From Apodemus sylvaticus (lineage: Eukaryota > Chordata > Mammalia > Rodentia > Muridae), in contig NC_067472.1 of NCBI RefSeq assembly GCF_947179515.1, forward strand, positions 105,465,506-105,529,505: 64,000 bases of DNA, read 5' to 3'. Numbering within the stretch: the stretch's first letter is position 1; the number at the start of each line of letters is the position of its first letter. Both the position numbers and the translations under genes were made by a program. Shown piece after piece: positions 1-14,233 of this stretch. The notes beneath the pieces are model-generated. The model was not told the origin of the DNA, made no database searches, and was given only the letters and a program-made list of their open reading frames with translations.

Positions 1-16
1 TTGCCTGTATACTCAC

Positions 17-69
17 TGGAGCACGGTCAAACTCCGGTGGACAGTCCCTTAAAGAAAACTGAGTCCTTC
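17..69 (-). other. Possible next C2cd3 exon at the left edge
   Basis: On the minus strand a strong donor, CCA|GTGAGT, sits at 16/17. Two acceptors upstream keep the phase left by W23: CTTTAAG at 47/48 (31-bp exon) and GGTGAG at 69/70 (53-bp exon reading TQFSLRDCPPEFDRAP). The first has the better pyrimidine tract. Neither product is recognised, so this is only a candidate. No other exon is seen in 70-979. Confidence 0.25.
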
Positions 70-477
70 CTCACCCTCAGCCCCGCCAGAAACCATCAAT
101 TGGGGAGAGCTACACTCCAGTATCCTTATCATAGTTTTAAAGAGTTCTCTGTGATGGAAGCCTCGCTTTTGATTCATCTTCATGGTTTCTTTCTTGGGAG
201 AAATTTCTTTGGCTCACTACAGAGTATAAGTTTATGATGGCAGAGACAACCAACTGCCTGGCCTAGCTGAGGTGGTGATGGATATGTAGTGAGTAAGTGG
301 AGGTCCACTACAGAGCAAACACAGATGACTTTCTGGACAAGTAGGGTTTTAGCCTCCTGTACCACCAACATGTAAGCAAAGTGAGCATGGCTCTAAGGGA
401 CTTTTTGGAAAGGTAAACTATATATAGAGCCATCCTGAATCTTCTGCAGTGCTTTTTAAGTGTGCACTTTGTTCTGG

Positions 478-600
478 ATATGTGGCCACACACCTGTTAT
501 CCAGCATTTGGAAGGACAATGCAGGAAGATTACTGTGAATCTGAGGCCACCTGAACTACAGTGAGGCCCTGCCTCAAAGTCAGCTAATCAAGAAAGCAAG
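478..600 (+). repeat. Diverged B1-like SINE
   Basis: ACACCTGTTATCCAGCA, then CAGGAAGATTACTGTGA and GTGAGGCCCTGCCTCAAA follow the order of the B1 head, middle and tail, with many substitutions and an A/C-rich end. It lies in the region left of W23; the rest of 70-979 shows nothing I can name. Confidence 0.45.
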
Positions 601-979
601 CAAGCAAAAACAAACCCCTGAGCATTCTGGACTCTGGGATTAGAGTTTCAAGGAGCCATCATCTAACCCAGCCTGTTGCTTTTGGTTACGGGAAATCCCA
701 AGAAAGGAATGCACAGGCCAAGTGTCAATAGCAAGGCGATGTCAGAAACTAGGCACCTGAGAGGCTCCCTGTCTCTCAGCCCAGGCTCTTCCATTGTCCC
801 ATGCTCCTGTCCACACCACTGTCCTTTCCATTAAAGGAAGATGGCAAAGAAAAAAATAAGATGTGAAACCTGTTGTCTGTCTCCGTCATGGAGGCCTATC
901 TGAGGGTAGACATTCAGCAGGCCTTTGACCTGGCATCTACTGCCCAAAGCTGACGAGCAGAAGCAGCTCTGAGCCGTAC

Positions 980-1200
980 CTGAGATTAAGGAGCTGACTT
1001 GTAACACCAGATTGCTGGATTTCTCCAGGATGCACTGGCTCTCGGGGTCTTGGTGGCTGGCTCCTGTGCCCACAGGGTCCCTCTGGCTCTCCTGGCTCTG
1101 TGAGACAGCAGGGGAGCTCTGGGAGGTGAAGGGCACGAAAGGCTTGCTGAGCTTCTGGCTGAAGTACTTCTGGATCTCATCCAGCTCACTCAGATTCTTC
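980..1200 (-). CDS. C2cd3: C2cd3 exon W23 (most 3' exon supported in window)
   Basis: 221 bp, acceptor CTTTCCCCAG, donor ATCTCAG|GTACGG. The product starts [20 protein letters not shown], continues [20 protein letters not shown] and ends [28 protein letters not shown] looks helical and the rest is Ser/Gln rich. One base of the next codon is left, so at least one further exon must follow. Its position is not settled within 1-979. Confidence 0.92.
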
Positions 1201-4200
1201 CTGGGGAAAGGGGAGGGTGACAGGTCATTCACAGCCATTACAAGAATCGTCATGTGACACTTGAGCAGGGCTGTATACTGCTCCCTCAACTTAGTACTGA
1301 AAAGACCTACTCTCCTCTTCAACCTGTCACTTACCCTTCACCCTGCCACTGCCAGAGCCAACTTTGTTCCCTCTGTCTGACTCATTCTTCTGATATCTAG
1401 CAACGTTCTCAGAAGGAACCATCTTTTTGCTAGGGTATTTATTTCATTTTTTCAAAGACAAGGTCCTAGAATTTGCTAGTCCTGCCTCAGCTGAGAGACC
1501 AAGCAAGCGTGACTTGTCACAGGTGGCACACAGCCATCCTTCTTAGTCGCCTGACCCCTGCTACCTCTCAGCTGCTCCTGACCCTGCCGAGCCAGCCTTC
1601 CACGACACCCCAGGGCGGCTCCGACTCCATCTCAGATTCTCCTGTTTCTCAATCACTGCACCTGCTGATTTCCATGCACTGTGACTCAGGGATAACTTCC
1701 TACACCCACCATACCCACTCATCATAGTGCTTAGCACAAAACAAATGACTATGGAATGAACGAGTAACATTAAAAAACAAACAAACTCATTTTCTTCTCA
1801 CCACTTTCCAATAAGGAATCATACCAACCTTCATTTGTATAGCATTTTGTTTTCAAAACACTACCTTGGTAATTCTCAGCTAGACACTTGAAATCAGTAA
1901 TTATTACTTTTTCTTGGTGAAGGTTCATTCATTCATTTATTCATTCATTCATTCAATGTATGTGAGCACACTGTAGCTGTCTTCAGACACACCGGAAGAG
2001 GGCATTGGATCCCATTACAGATGGTTGTAAGCCGCCATGTGGTTACTGGGAATTGAACTTAGGACTTCTGGAAGAGCAGTCAGTGCTCTTAATCCCTGAG
2101 CCATCTCTCCAGCCTTAGTAATTATTACTTTACAAATAAAGACTTTCAGGCTCTGAGGATTTTAGTGGTTTGTCTAGGTAAGAAGTAGCATATGGCTATC
2201 CTGACTCTGGGACTGCAGGTCTCAGGCTTTGCTGCAACACTAGACAGGCTCTGTCCCACCCTGGTCCATTCCTGCTCATTCTCCTGCAGCTCATCAAAGT
2301 GGAGTCAAGCTGCTCTCTGCTCTCTCGTCTTTGCATTCATCCTTTAAGGTTGCTGTTCATAGCTTTCTTTTTAAAGTCTACTATTTGAAATCCCTGGGCT
2401 ACCCACCTACCTCCTAAATTCCTTTACTCTCAGCTCTAGCACATGACCTTGGTCGTGTCAGTTTTTTCATTACTTGGCATTCCATCCACTGTCTCTAGCT
2501 AGGCCACAAGAGCCTGGGAACAGATACTCGAGGAGGCACATCTGCTGCCTTGAACATGCTCATGAGGATTGCCACAGCTGGCTGAGTCAGACCCAAATGA
2601 CAGTGCACATCCTTGTTCTATCCCTAGAGGATTCGTCTATCAGATGGTGGAGGTGTCCAGCACATCATTTACATGGCTACGCCCAGAACAGGCGAGGAAA
2701 CGCAAGCAGAGGTCCACTTGGCACAGCTTTAGAAAACCTGCAAACCCAGGAGTTCTCTTGGTGGCTCTGGCGCAGAATGAGGGCACACACACTTGCTGAC
2801 AACACATTGTGCTTCTTCACTAGTGACATATGCAAGTCTATCAATACTTGTGCTACAGGTCACACATGGGTCTCCAGTCTATTCAGGGCCTTTCATGAGC
2901 TAACTTCTGAAGAACTGCTCTGTTCTCTGCACTTAAATTTTTATTTAGTGTGTGTGTGTGTGTGTGTGTGTGCTGAGGACAACTTTAGGGAGTTGTCTCT
3001 CTCCTGTTGCAGTATGAGTTCCTGGCACTGAACTCAGGATGTGAGGCCTGTGTGCAGGAGCCTCTACTTGCTAAGGGATCTTGGGGGCCTACCCCTTCTA
3101 TCTTTTGTTCAACTTTCTCGGACTGTATAGTCAGTATTTTCCTAGTCTTGACATACTCTATGCCTCAAGGATTTGGAGATGTTCTTACTGCACAGAATTG
3201 CCTTCACATTTATTAGCTTTTTTTTTTTTAAAGCCCACACGTGCTGTTTTAACTCCATGTCTACGTTTCTGGATTTCTCATTCTTCTGTCTGCTTTTGCA
3301 TAGGAAGTGCAGCAGTCACTACCCTGTACTGTCATTATCTGGCCATGGCTATCTCCTGCACTGGGGCTGGCAGGGTTAGAGGTTAAACCTATTTAACTGT
3401 AAAATCAAGTCCTTTCCACTGCACCAGATTTCTTACGTGATACCCTAGAGCTGACAGTATGTTTCAATTCTCACAGTGAGTCTTTGATAACTAGACCAAC
3501 ACACGACAGGATAGTAGAATAAGGATGTGGTTGTGAAGATAAGGCCATGGCCAGGAATGAGGTTTTCTAAGTTGTAACAATGTGATGCTTTGTAGATGTG
3601 AGGGTAGCTATCGTTAAGTTCTGGTGAACAGGCTTAAGTCCCTGGGTTTACAGGTTGATCAATACCAGAGTCTTTTGAAGGAATATAGGGTACCAACTGA
3701 TAGATTCATCCATGAGAAAGTCAACACTAATGCACGAGACCCCATTCCATATAACCTTCCAGAGAAGGGACAATTAACAGGAACGATACTCCATGTTGTC
3801 ATTGCTCATTCACCTGTGCCACATACAATGGTTCCCCGTGTCTCTTCTCACTCCAAGTCCTCACCTGAGAGAAGTCAGGATGGAGGTGTGGGAGGATGAA
3901 GGCACCGTGGCCACTTTCTCATCACTTGTCAAGACTGCCTCTCCGTGCTGTAGGGACTCGTGAAAGCGGCGGATATTCTGCACATGCTCTTCATGGCGAG
4001 CGGCCTGGCTTCTTATGGTACCATTTCTGTCACAGGGAAATCGGGAGTGAAGTCAATTCCTAACCAAGGAGAGAACTCTCAGTGTGATAACTGAGTCATT
4101 TTTTTGAAACGATACTGCAGACCTGTCCCACCACCACTGCAACCAGTTCTGGCTTGCTTAGCTCTTGCTTGGATCACACAGGTCTTTCTTCTTTTCTTTC

Positions 4201-4238
4201 TTTTCTCTCTCTCTCTCTCTCTCCTCCCTCCCTCCTCC

Positions 4239-4296
<58 letters not shown>

Positions 4297-5010
4297 CCTT
4301 TCTTCCTTTAAAGATTTATTTATGTAAATACACTGTAGCTGTCTTCAGACACACCAGAAGAGGGCATCGGATCTCATTGTGGATGGTTGTGAGCCACCAT
4401 GTGGTTGCTGGGATTGAACTCAGGACCTCCAAAAGAACAGTCAGTGCTCTTAACCGCTGAGTCATCTCTCCAGCGCCCCCACAGGTTTCTTAAATAAACT
4501 CACTTTCAGTCCTACCCACTCCACACTTCCTTCTAGTCTCCACATTTGGGCAGGAGTACTTTCCTAATACACACCACATGTGGAGCCTTCCTGAAGGATT
4601 CAACAGAGATTAATCTATTCACCATTACCATTCCTTTCTAGCTCTGCCTTTTTTAATTTATAGAACAACCTCTAATTCCTAAGCATGGTATTCAAGAATG
4701 TGACCACAACGGCCTTTCTTTTCTCTTTTACTAAGGCAGCCTAATTGAGGTGTAATTCATACAGCATTCAGTTAGCCCAATTAAAATATATAATCTGGTG
4801 ATTTTAGTATATTCAGTTATCTACTTTTTTTTCAAAAATCAGTTTTAGAACATTTTATTACCCCTAAAACCAAACTCTACACCCATTAATTAGCAATCAC
4901 TTCCATTTCTTATCGAAATTCACAAGCTGAGGCAACTACTCATTTATTTCCTTTCTGTCTATTCTTATTTCATATGAATGGAATCACACACACACTTCTC
5001 TTTTATGTCG

Positions 5011-5056
<46 letters not shown>

Positions 5057-8000
5057 GTATATATATAACAGTACCTTATTTCCTTTATAATTATTCATTT
5101 GTATTCAGAATTTTACAAAGTATTTGTGTGTGTGCATGAGTGTGTGTGTGTGTGTGTGTGTGAGCACACTTTGAGTGTGGAGACTAGAAGAGGGTGTCTG
5201 ATCCCTTGAAGCTGGAGTTAGCAGCAGCTGTAAGCCACAGGCTGTGGATACTCAGGAGGAAGAGCTCTGTCCTCTGGAAGAGCAGCAGTTCCCCTTAACG
5301 GCTCACACATTTCTCCAGCCCCTATATTTAAACTTTTAAAGAACTACTAAACAGTTTTGCAAAGTACTTAGACAACGTTACCATCTCTCCCCATTCTTCC
5401 TTCCTAGCACTTTTGATACTGCCTTTGTTTCTTTTTTCTTTTTTTTCCTTTTTCCAGTTACTGCAGTGGGTATGAAACTGCACCTCATTTTGGTTTGATT
5501 TGCAGTTTTCATCATCATTTGTATATCTTCTTTGGAGAATTGTCTATCCAGCTACTTTGTTTTAAAATTGTATTATTTAAGCCCCTCTACCAGTGTTGGG
5601 GGATCAAACCTAGACAGACAAGTGCTTCTAATAGAAACACAACAGATGGGATATTTGCTTCATATTATTGCCAGAGTTCTATTTATGGTTTAGTCATATA
5701 TTAGATCTAGGTTTTGAAGTTTTTCTTCTATGAGTTTCCTTTTTACTTTCTATTTTTAGATTTTCTTCAAAAATTATTTTTATTTTATTTTATTGTGTGT
5801 GTGTGTGTGTGTAAGTATGTTGTGTGTGGTGCCTTGGAGGCCAGAGGATGACAATGGATACTGAGGACTTGGAGTTATAAGTTGCTATGAGCCCTAAGAT
5901 GGTGTGTGTTGGCAGGTGAACTTGGGTCCCCAGGAGTCGCTCCCACCTGCTGAGCCATCTTCCCAGCCCCTTCCCTTTCCTGATGACATCACTCACAACA
6001 TTCAAGTCTTTACTTCTGGTCAATCAGTTTTTCTTTTGCTGCTTGTGCCTTTGTTGACATATTTAGGGAATCAATAATTCACAAAAATTTACACCAATTA
6101 CACACTTTCTTTGAAGAGTTTCTTGTTTTGCTACTATGTTAACTCCAATCTGGGGCTGTTTTGTGTATGGCACTAGGAGGGGCCTGAATTCAGCCTGCAC
6201 TGGGGTGTCAAGCTGCTGAAGCTCCATTCGAAGCCTGTTCTTTCCTCAGTGAACTCCTGGAACCCCTGCTAAAATTCAGTTGACATACTTTACCTTTGGA
6301 ATATTCACTTTATTTCATTGATCTGTATTTCTAGCCTGTGCTGTGCTTTTGATTACTGTAGCATTGTGGAATTGGGAACTTTGTTCTTTTAAAAGTTTGT
6401 TTTGTTTGCATTTCTTGAATTTCCATATGCATTTGAGAATTGGTTTATTCATTTCTAGAAAGAAACCATCAGGGATTTTGATATTATGTTGAACCTACAA
6501 AAGAATTTTGGAAGTACTATAATCTTAAAAATGTTAAATTCATGAATCCATGAACATGGGATTAGATTATTACTGTCTGTGAGCTCAGCTGGCTTCAGCT
6601 CTCGGTGTATGCCAAGTTGCTCAGACTCACAGAGACTTGCCTGCCTCTGCCCTTCTAGTTCTGGGATTAAGGCATGAGCACCAGGCCTGGCCTGGGTCAT
6701 CATTTTTAATAGTACAAAGGAGTTCCTACGTAGGAATGTTTAAGAACCACTGTTTTACTATGATGTAACCAAACAGACAAAACATCATATTTAAGTTGCA
6801 CAATCTGATGAGTTCTGACATTAAGTCTTAATGTAAGAAATCTGATGATTTCTACATTAAGAAAAGTTTCACACGGTAATATTCAATCCCCCTTCAACCT
6901 TCTTCCTTCTGAGACTCCTTCCGCCTCCCGCTAGGCCTCCACTAATTTGCTTTCTGCCACTATAGATCAGTATGCATTTTCCAGAATTTTGTATAAATGG
7001 AATTTTCACACTGCACTCTTTTATTCTAACTTTTATTTCTCAGCATAACGATTTTGAGATTCAGCTTTTATCTTTACAATATATTTCTTTTTGTGCTACA
7101 TTCTGTTTTATGATCATGCCACAATCCGGCCATCTGCTTACCTAGCTGATGGCTATCTGAGTTGTTTAGTTTTCAGTTATAACAGACAAAAAAAAAAAAT
7201 GTAGAAAAAGGCTGCTCTAGGCATTTGCTGTGTATTATTAGGAATTAAACCTCTTGTTTAAGATTGCTGTGAAAACAACCAGCTGACATATACAAAGTGT
7301 ACCAAAATGAGTTTATTTCTACTTTTGTTTACTTTTGCTAACAATCCTTGAGCTGATCTATTGCTTTCATTGAGTAAATAAGAAAGCTGAGCCCTAGGAC
7401 ACAGATTCAATTTCTAGCACCCACATGGTGGCTCACAGCCGTCTGTCTATAACTCTTGTTCCAGGGGATCCCACACCCCTCCTCTGGACTCCAAGGGCAT
7501 AAACACCGTGTGACATACATACAGGCAAAACATCCACACATATTTACATAAAGTAAATAAAATGAAAAAAGAAACAAAGTAATTAGCATAAATCATCTGC
7601 TAGTCCAGGCTACAGCTAGGCTAGGACTCAATCCTCAAACACAGTCCATGCCCTGTCCCTGGAGGAATGCAGGCTCAGAAACAACTGAAGGAGGTTAGGG
7701 AGGGACTAGAGCCCAACCTAGAATGGATGGTTGGATCAGAATAAGGACATAGCTGGCATAGCCTTTCTGAAGTAACTAGGGCATTTTTATGTGGATAGAA
7801 AGCAAATCACTAAATTCTTAGCTTTAAAATTACTAAATACTGGACACTTAGAAACAAACCTAAAACCCTCAGCGTTATTGACTGGCTATGGTCAAAGCAA
7901 GGCTTGGAGCCTAGAATGTTGAATGTTGAGACACAGAGCTAGACAGAGGATTATCTGCCACATGGTGACCAAGGAAACACTACGAAGCACTAAAACACAC

Positions 8001-11000
8001 ACTCGGGCAAGCAGCGTGGAGAGTCTGTTTCTGAATAAGGGCCCACTTAGTAAAGGCCACTGCAGGAGCAGCTGCCTGGAGTGATCCTCCTTCTGTTTCA
8101 GACAGGGCTTAGCTCTGCAGTCCTGGCTGGCCTGGAGTTCCCTATGGAGACCAGGCTGGTCTTGAACTCAGAAATCTACTGCCTCTGCCCCTTGTGTGCT
8201 TAGATTAAAAGCGTGTGCCCCATGAGAGACTATTTTTTTTTTTTTTTGTCTCTTTGCTGAGGTGTGAGAAAGCAGTGACACCAAGGCCTGAAAGGAAGTG
8301 AGGGAGAAACAGTGATCTTACTTTGGACCCTGCCCTCTAACAGGATGGGGCAAACTCGTGCAGAAACCCATATGTGCTGCTCATGGCTAGCTTAGTGCAT
8401 GGCATGGACCAATCATGTATGTGGCTTTGGATTTTTTAAATCTATTTTAATTTTTTTAGGCAGGGTCTCATGTAGTCTAGGTTGCTTCTGAACTCACAAT
8501 GTAAGACAGGATGGCTTGGTCTTCTGATCCTCCTGCCTCCACAACCCTAGAGCTGGGATCTCAGGTGTGCAACACCACTGCTGTTTACACAGTGCTAAGG
8601 ACTCTCAGGCCCTGCACACACACACTACCAACTGAGCTACAGCTCTGTTTTTGTTTTTATTTTTTTCGAGGCAGGGTTTCTCTGTGTAGCCCTGGGTGTC
8701 CTGGAACTCACTCTGTGGACCAGGCTGGCTTCAAACTCAGAAATCCACCTGCCTCTGCCTCCCATGTGCTGGGAATAAAGGCGGGTGCCACCATTGCCCA
8801 GCACAGCCCTGGTTTTTAAACAAAACCTGACATGTAGCTTTTTTCTTTGTGGGGTGGGGATGGATGGAGATGATATAATTTTCATAAAAGGCTAAAGGGA
8901 TCTCAGGACAAGAGAGAAGTGTTTCTTCGTTGAATGGCAGTAAAAATATTCTAATTCATATTTTACAAAGTTGTTTTCAGAAATCTGTGTGTGAATTTTT
9001 CCCTGTCTCTAGTTTCTTCCTCTAATGAAGGAAAGAGAAGTGACAGGAGAGTCCGCATGCGTCTTTTCTTTGACCTCCTCTCTCCCACAAACATTACCTT
9101 GCAGGAGAGGAGAAATCCTCCTCCTTTGAAGAAGTGTGAACAAGCTGTCCTTGGATGTGCCTTGCAATGGGACCAGGGAATGCATCACATATAGTAGAGG
9201 CAGGGAAGGAAAGGGGGCTGAACAACGGGATCTGGAGCAGCAATGAGAAAAATGGTGCACTGGTTACCACTAAGCCGTTCAGAACAGAGCTGTACATAAA
9301 TGTCAGGACTGTCATGAGCAATATGCACTGCCTATTAAACGTAATAATCATAGGCACTGATATTATTTCACCACCGAGCCCTCAGACTGCCTTTAAGTTG
9401 CTTTTCTTATATTTATGTTCTTATTCTTTCAGGTCCTAGGCTGGACAGGATTTTCTATTGTCACATCAGGATAACTACCAGACCCGATGAGGAGGCTTCT
9501 TACAAAGGGACCACTGAACTCTTGGTCACTTCCTCATGTACTCACTCATTTATTAATATCCACTGACTCCATGCTGTGCCAGGCAAACACAAATGAGACC
9601 TATTACGGCAATACAGTTCCCCTCTCTGGACATTCTGAAAACTTTCCTTTCTTTTACCAACTCCCCTCATCCCCCACCCCAAGCCAGGAGGCTGTTGTAT
9701 GTATGAAACATGGGCTATAAGCTCAAGGTGCCAAAGAGTATCGTCAAAGTACAAAGGATCGTCTTATAGGAGAACCCTTAACTAGGTGTGGACAAGGAAA
9801 CCTACCAGTGATCCTGGAGTCTCTATCCCACGTCTTGCTTGTCTTTCTTCTTTTAGGTGCACTAGGCTCTCCATAGGTGAAACAGCAACTTTGATCTGCC
9901 CCTGGCACTCTCCACTGAAGTCTGTAATATTGTACCAGCCACAGATGAACTGAAAGCCTGACAGGAGTGGGGAGAGGTCCACCGAGGCAAAGCCAACCAC
10001 CCTCTCTTCATCTGTGGGAGAAGAGAAGAGAAGAGCTGGGTAGTGTGGCTGGGTGTGTCCTCCTGTTGAGGTGAGAGGCTGCAAATGGAGAAGCTGTTTT
10101 ATGTGACTAGAGCCGCCGAACAAGACTGGCAATGAGGCCAGGAGCCAGAACCTGTCACACAGTCATTTTCTGAGCTGTGGTTAACTGGGACGCCATTTCC
10201 TTTTTTAAGAGTTTTCATGTATCCCAGGCTGCTCTTGAACTTGCTATGTAGTCAAGGGTGACCTTGAACTTCTGATCTTGCTACCTCTTATCTCCTGAGT
10301 TTAGGATACAGGTATGTGCTGGAATACAGCTGTGTCACCATGCTATATTTATGTGCACTGGGGACTGAACCCAGGACTTCATACATGTTCAGCAAGCATT
10401 CTACACACTGAGCTACATCTCAGCCCCATGTTTTGGTGTGTCAGAGACTCCTGGAAGAGGTGTGCTTTGTATTCTTGATATAAATAACTAGAAAAAATTC
10501 CAAACCCATATACTACTTTCCATAGACTTAGTGTGTCTCCATGATTTTTCTCAGGGGTTTGTGTGTGCATGCAGGCACGCACATGAGGGGTATTCTTGAA
10601 ATTATGAAATTAAAAAAAAATTTATATTTCCTTATTTATAGTTGCCTGTATCTCTCACATTTTCAAAGACATACATACGTATCATAGTTAATTAAGAACC
10701 GACTAAGTCAGCTATAAAAGAAAGACAACCCCTTGGAATACTGTTTGCTGTCCCTTTGATCCAGCTTTAGCTCAGGTATGGTCCAGGAAGCCACTTCGAT
10801 ATCCTAAGTTTGCATGCGCTGTATTTGTCCAAGCATGCTATCCTGCATTTCTTGTGTCTTCCATAGCTGTGAGGGCCACCTGTCCTCTTTTACTTTCGTG
10901 TCCCTGTCACTTAGAACAGTGCCTGGCAGGGTAGGAAATCACTACTTGCTGAACACAGAAAGAGGTACTCTGGATGCCCCCGTAGACTATCTGCTGGGTC

Positions 11001-14000
11001 TGCGTGGCAGGCCTTAGTGGGGAGAGCTACTTCCACGTGCTGAAGACACTTACTGGGCCTTAGCTGTCTGGTTTAGGTATACCCTCACCTCCATTTATAA
11101 CAAGAGCTTACAGGGCCCTCCAGAGCTGGATTTACAGGCACGATTTAATGAGGCAGAATTTACTATGCTGTGTGAAGATAGGGTGTCCTGGTCATCTTAT
11201 TCATCTGCGACATCCAACCTTAATTGCATAGGGAAGAATACACAGCAATAGCTCTATAGTCAGTCAGAACTGTGTTCAAATCCTGACTCTAGCAATGTGT
11301 GCGTCAGCACTCCCTCCCCTGTGTGGAAGTGTTAGGCCAGAGATCGAGGCTCGAGCTGCTCAATGACTTTCCACCTTGCTCCTTGAGACAGGATCTCTCC
11401 AAACCTGGAGCTCTCCAATTTGGCTGGGCTGGCAGGGCCACACCATCCCCTCCTCTCCAGTGCTATGAGCCGCTTCTCTGTAGGGGCTGGGGATCCAAAC
11501 TAGCTTCTCATGCTTGCATAGCACTTTTGTGACTAAGCCATGTCCCACTTATATTTATAAAGGCAGACTATATTTTTATCTTGCAGGATTAGAGATGTTT
11601 GTTATGCTTATATATAGAATATTGCCATTCACTACACAGGTACAAGAGAATCATCAGCACATGTACTGTCTGGACTTTATTTACATTTCTGTAAACCTCA
11701 GGACGGATGCACTGCTGTTATCCCTACTCTACAGACATGACAAGTCAAGTCACTGTCCAAGATCACACTGCAACATTAAGAGGAGAACTGATGTTTGTAT
11801 GAGTCTGGCTTCAGAATCAATGCCCCTAGCAATACTCTTTTTATTTTCTTGACATTTTACAAGTTATATTTATTTATGTTTTGAGGGTGGGGATGCATGC
11901 ATGTGCCACACCTTGCATGTGGAGAACAGGCAGAGCACAACTGTGGGAACTGGGTCTCTTCTTCCACCATGTGGGTTGTCAGTTTTATGGCAACTTTACC
12001 CACTGAGCCGTCTATCTCATCACCCTGGGTTATGCCTCTGGAGAGGTGGTAATCCCAGCACTTGGGAGCTGGACTCAAGAGAGCAGTGAGTTCAAGAGCA
12101 GACCAGATTACAGTGAGACCTTGCTTCAAGACAATCAAAAGACCCATAGTAAAGGTAGGTTCAAGGACCATGATATCAGCATTTCCTCTTAGGGAAGCTT
12201 TTAAAAGAAGGAAGGAGAAGCTGTCAGCCTCTGGCCTCTATACCTCTAAGCCAGAACCAACAGAAGGCCTAACATCATATGATGTGGAGGAAACTGTACA
12301 TTGTAGTCTGTTGGACATAATCCTGTGGTCATCAATAGTCAAAGACAGATACAATCAGAAAGGCTCAGATGTAACTGGATTCCTACATTAAGCACGTAGT
12401 CCAAAAAAGAAAAAGTTCCAAACATTAAAATTTCACAAGAGAATAATGTAGTATTCTGTATGGCTCTCCTCTAGCAGACACCATGGCTTTGCTTAGCTGG
12501 AAAAGAAAACCACAGACTAGGGCTCATACCTCCTTTATGCCACACCTTGAAGACCAGGGTTTGATGTGGGTCCAGAAGCAGCTCTTTTGATAACCTGTTA
12601 GAAAAGAACACCAGTAACCATGAGTTAGCTATAGGAACCGTCTACAATCAGAATGTAGACCTGCAGATGAAATGTTTTCATTAGACGTTCTCAAGGAGAC
12701 ACAAAGAATATTAGAAGAAGCAAAGAAAACTTTGCAAGAAGAAATCAGTGCCTTAGAATCCAGAGTGTCATTCATTTAGTGGGTGTGAGAAGATTCGACA
12801 GATTGATACGATGCAAAATTTGGCCACAACATAAACCCTTATAATACTTAAAAAGCTTGTTTAATAAACCTGAATATAAATGATTTCATTTCATCAAATG
12901 ATGAGAAGGAAAAAACCTCTTACATTCAATGGAAAACAGCACCCCCCACCTTGGTGTGTGTGTGTGTGTGGGTGTGCTTTAGACAGTCTTACTATGTGTC
13001 TATGGCTGGTCTAAGACTTGCTGTGTATACCAGCTGACCTCAAATGCAGAGTTATGCCTGCCTCCGCTTCCTGACTGCTAGGATTAAAGGGATATACTAT
13101 GCATGAGGACTGGCAACTTTACATTTTAAAAGCCAGTATTTTATATAATGATTACATCAACCTGAGCTTTATGTCTGTTATTAAAATTGGTTAAGCAATC
13201 TTCAAAAAAACCTCATCTAATTTAGATTTTTACAGTGACCTATAAGATCATATCCATCTTAAGATAAAGAATCAGATGTTCGGAGATACCAGGTAACTTA
13301 GTGATTCACATATCTAGTATGTCAGGGATGTGTCTGGATGCAGAGTTTCTCTGGTTACACAAACCAGGTTCCTTCCTCTGCACTAAAGAAAGGTCTTTTC
13401 CTTTACTGCGATTAACTCTCTGCCACCCATGTCCCTGACTTCTTCATCTACATAATTTATGTATACAACTTTCTTTATTTAGTCAAGGAGTTTTATTTAT
13501 GAAGCACACTCTGACTTCCAGGTTGGCCTACATAATCTTTTTTCCCCAGAGCCTTCTTACTACCAGCATCCGACTTACTTCTTTTCCAGCACTGCCACAC
13601 TTGAGGATAATCTATTTTTTATTTCATTTTTTTCCGAGACAGGGTTTCTCTGTATAGCCGTGGCTGTCCTGGAACTTACTCTGTAGACCAGGCTGGCCTC
13701 GAACTCAGAAATCCACCTGCCTCTGCCTCCCAAGTGCTGGGACTAAAGGTGTGTGCCACCACTGTCTGGTTGAGCATAACCTCTAATGTTTGTGGTTCTT
13801 CCCAGGGATGATTGCAACTTAATGGTAGACAAAATTTTACTCATCTTCGTTCCCAGTGTATCCAACAGAGCAAAACATATGTCTGTCTCTCACTATTTTT
13901 TTGAGCAATAATTAGAACTAAAAACTTCGGTAACAAGTTAAGCAAGCTAGCTTAGCAAGTAAAAGCACTTTCCACCAAGCTTGACAACTCAACTTGTTCC

Positions 14001-14100
14001 TGGTAACCACTGGGGAGGACTGAACCAACTCTCACAATTTGTCCTATGACCTCCACACACTTGCCATGGTATACGTATGAGTGCCTGAGCTTGTGTACAG

Positions 14101-14131
<31 letters not shown>

Positions 14132-14175
14132 CACACACACACATACACAGAGGCACACACACATACAGGGGCACA

Positions 14176-14233
<58 letters not shown>

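Noticed and set aside
1..371. Small frames at the left edge on both strands
   Set aside because: No recognisable product; only the short donor-bearing segment at 17-69 was kept as a weak candidate.
980..1197. Alternative W23 acceptor three bases downstream, giving phase 0 after W20
   Set aside because: Considered before W21 and W22 were found; with them the standard acceptor at 1201 fits exactly.
2474..3031. Plus-strand frame of 185 codons
   Set aside because: Ends in the TG run of a B3 SINE, has no family resemblance and no splice support.
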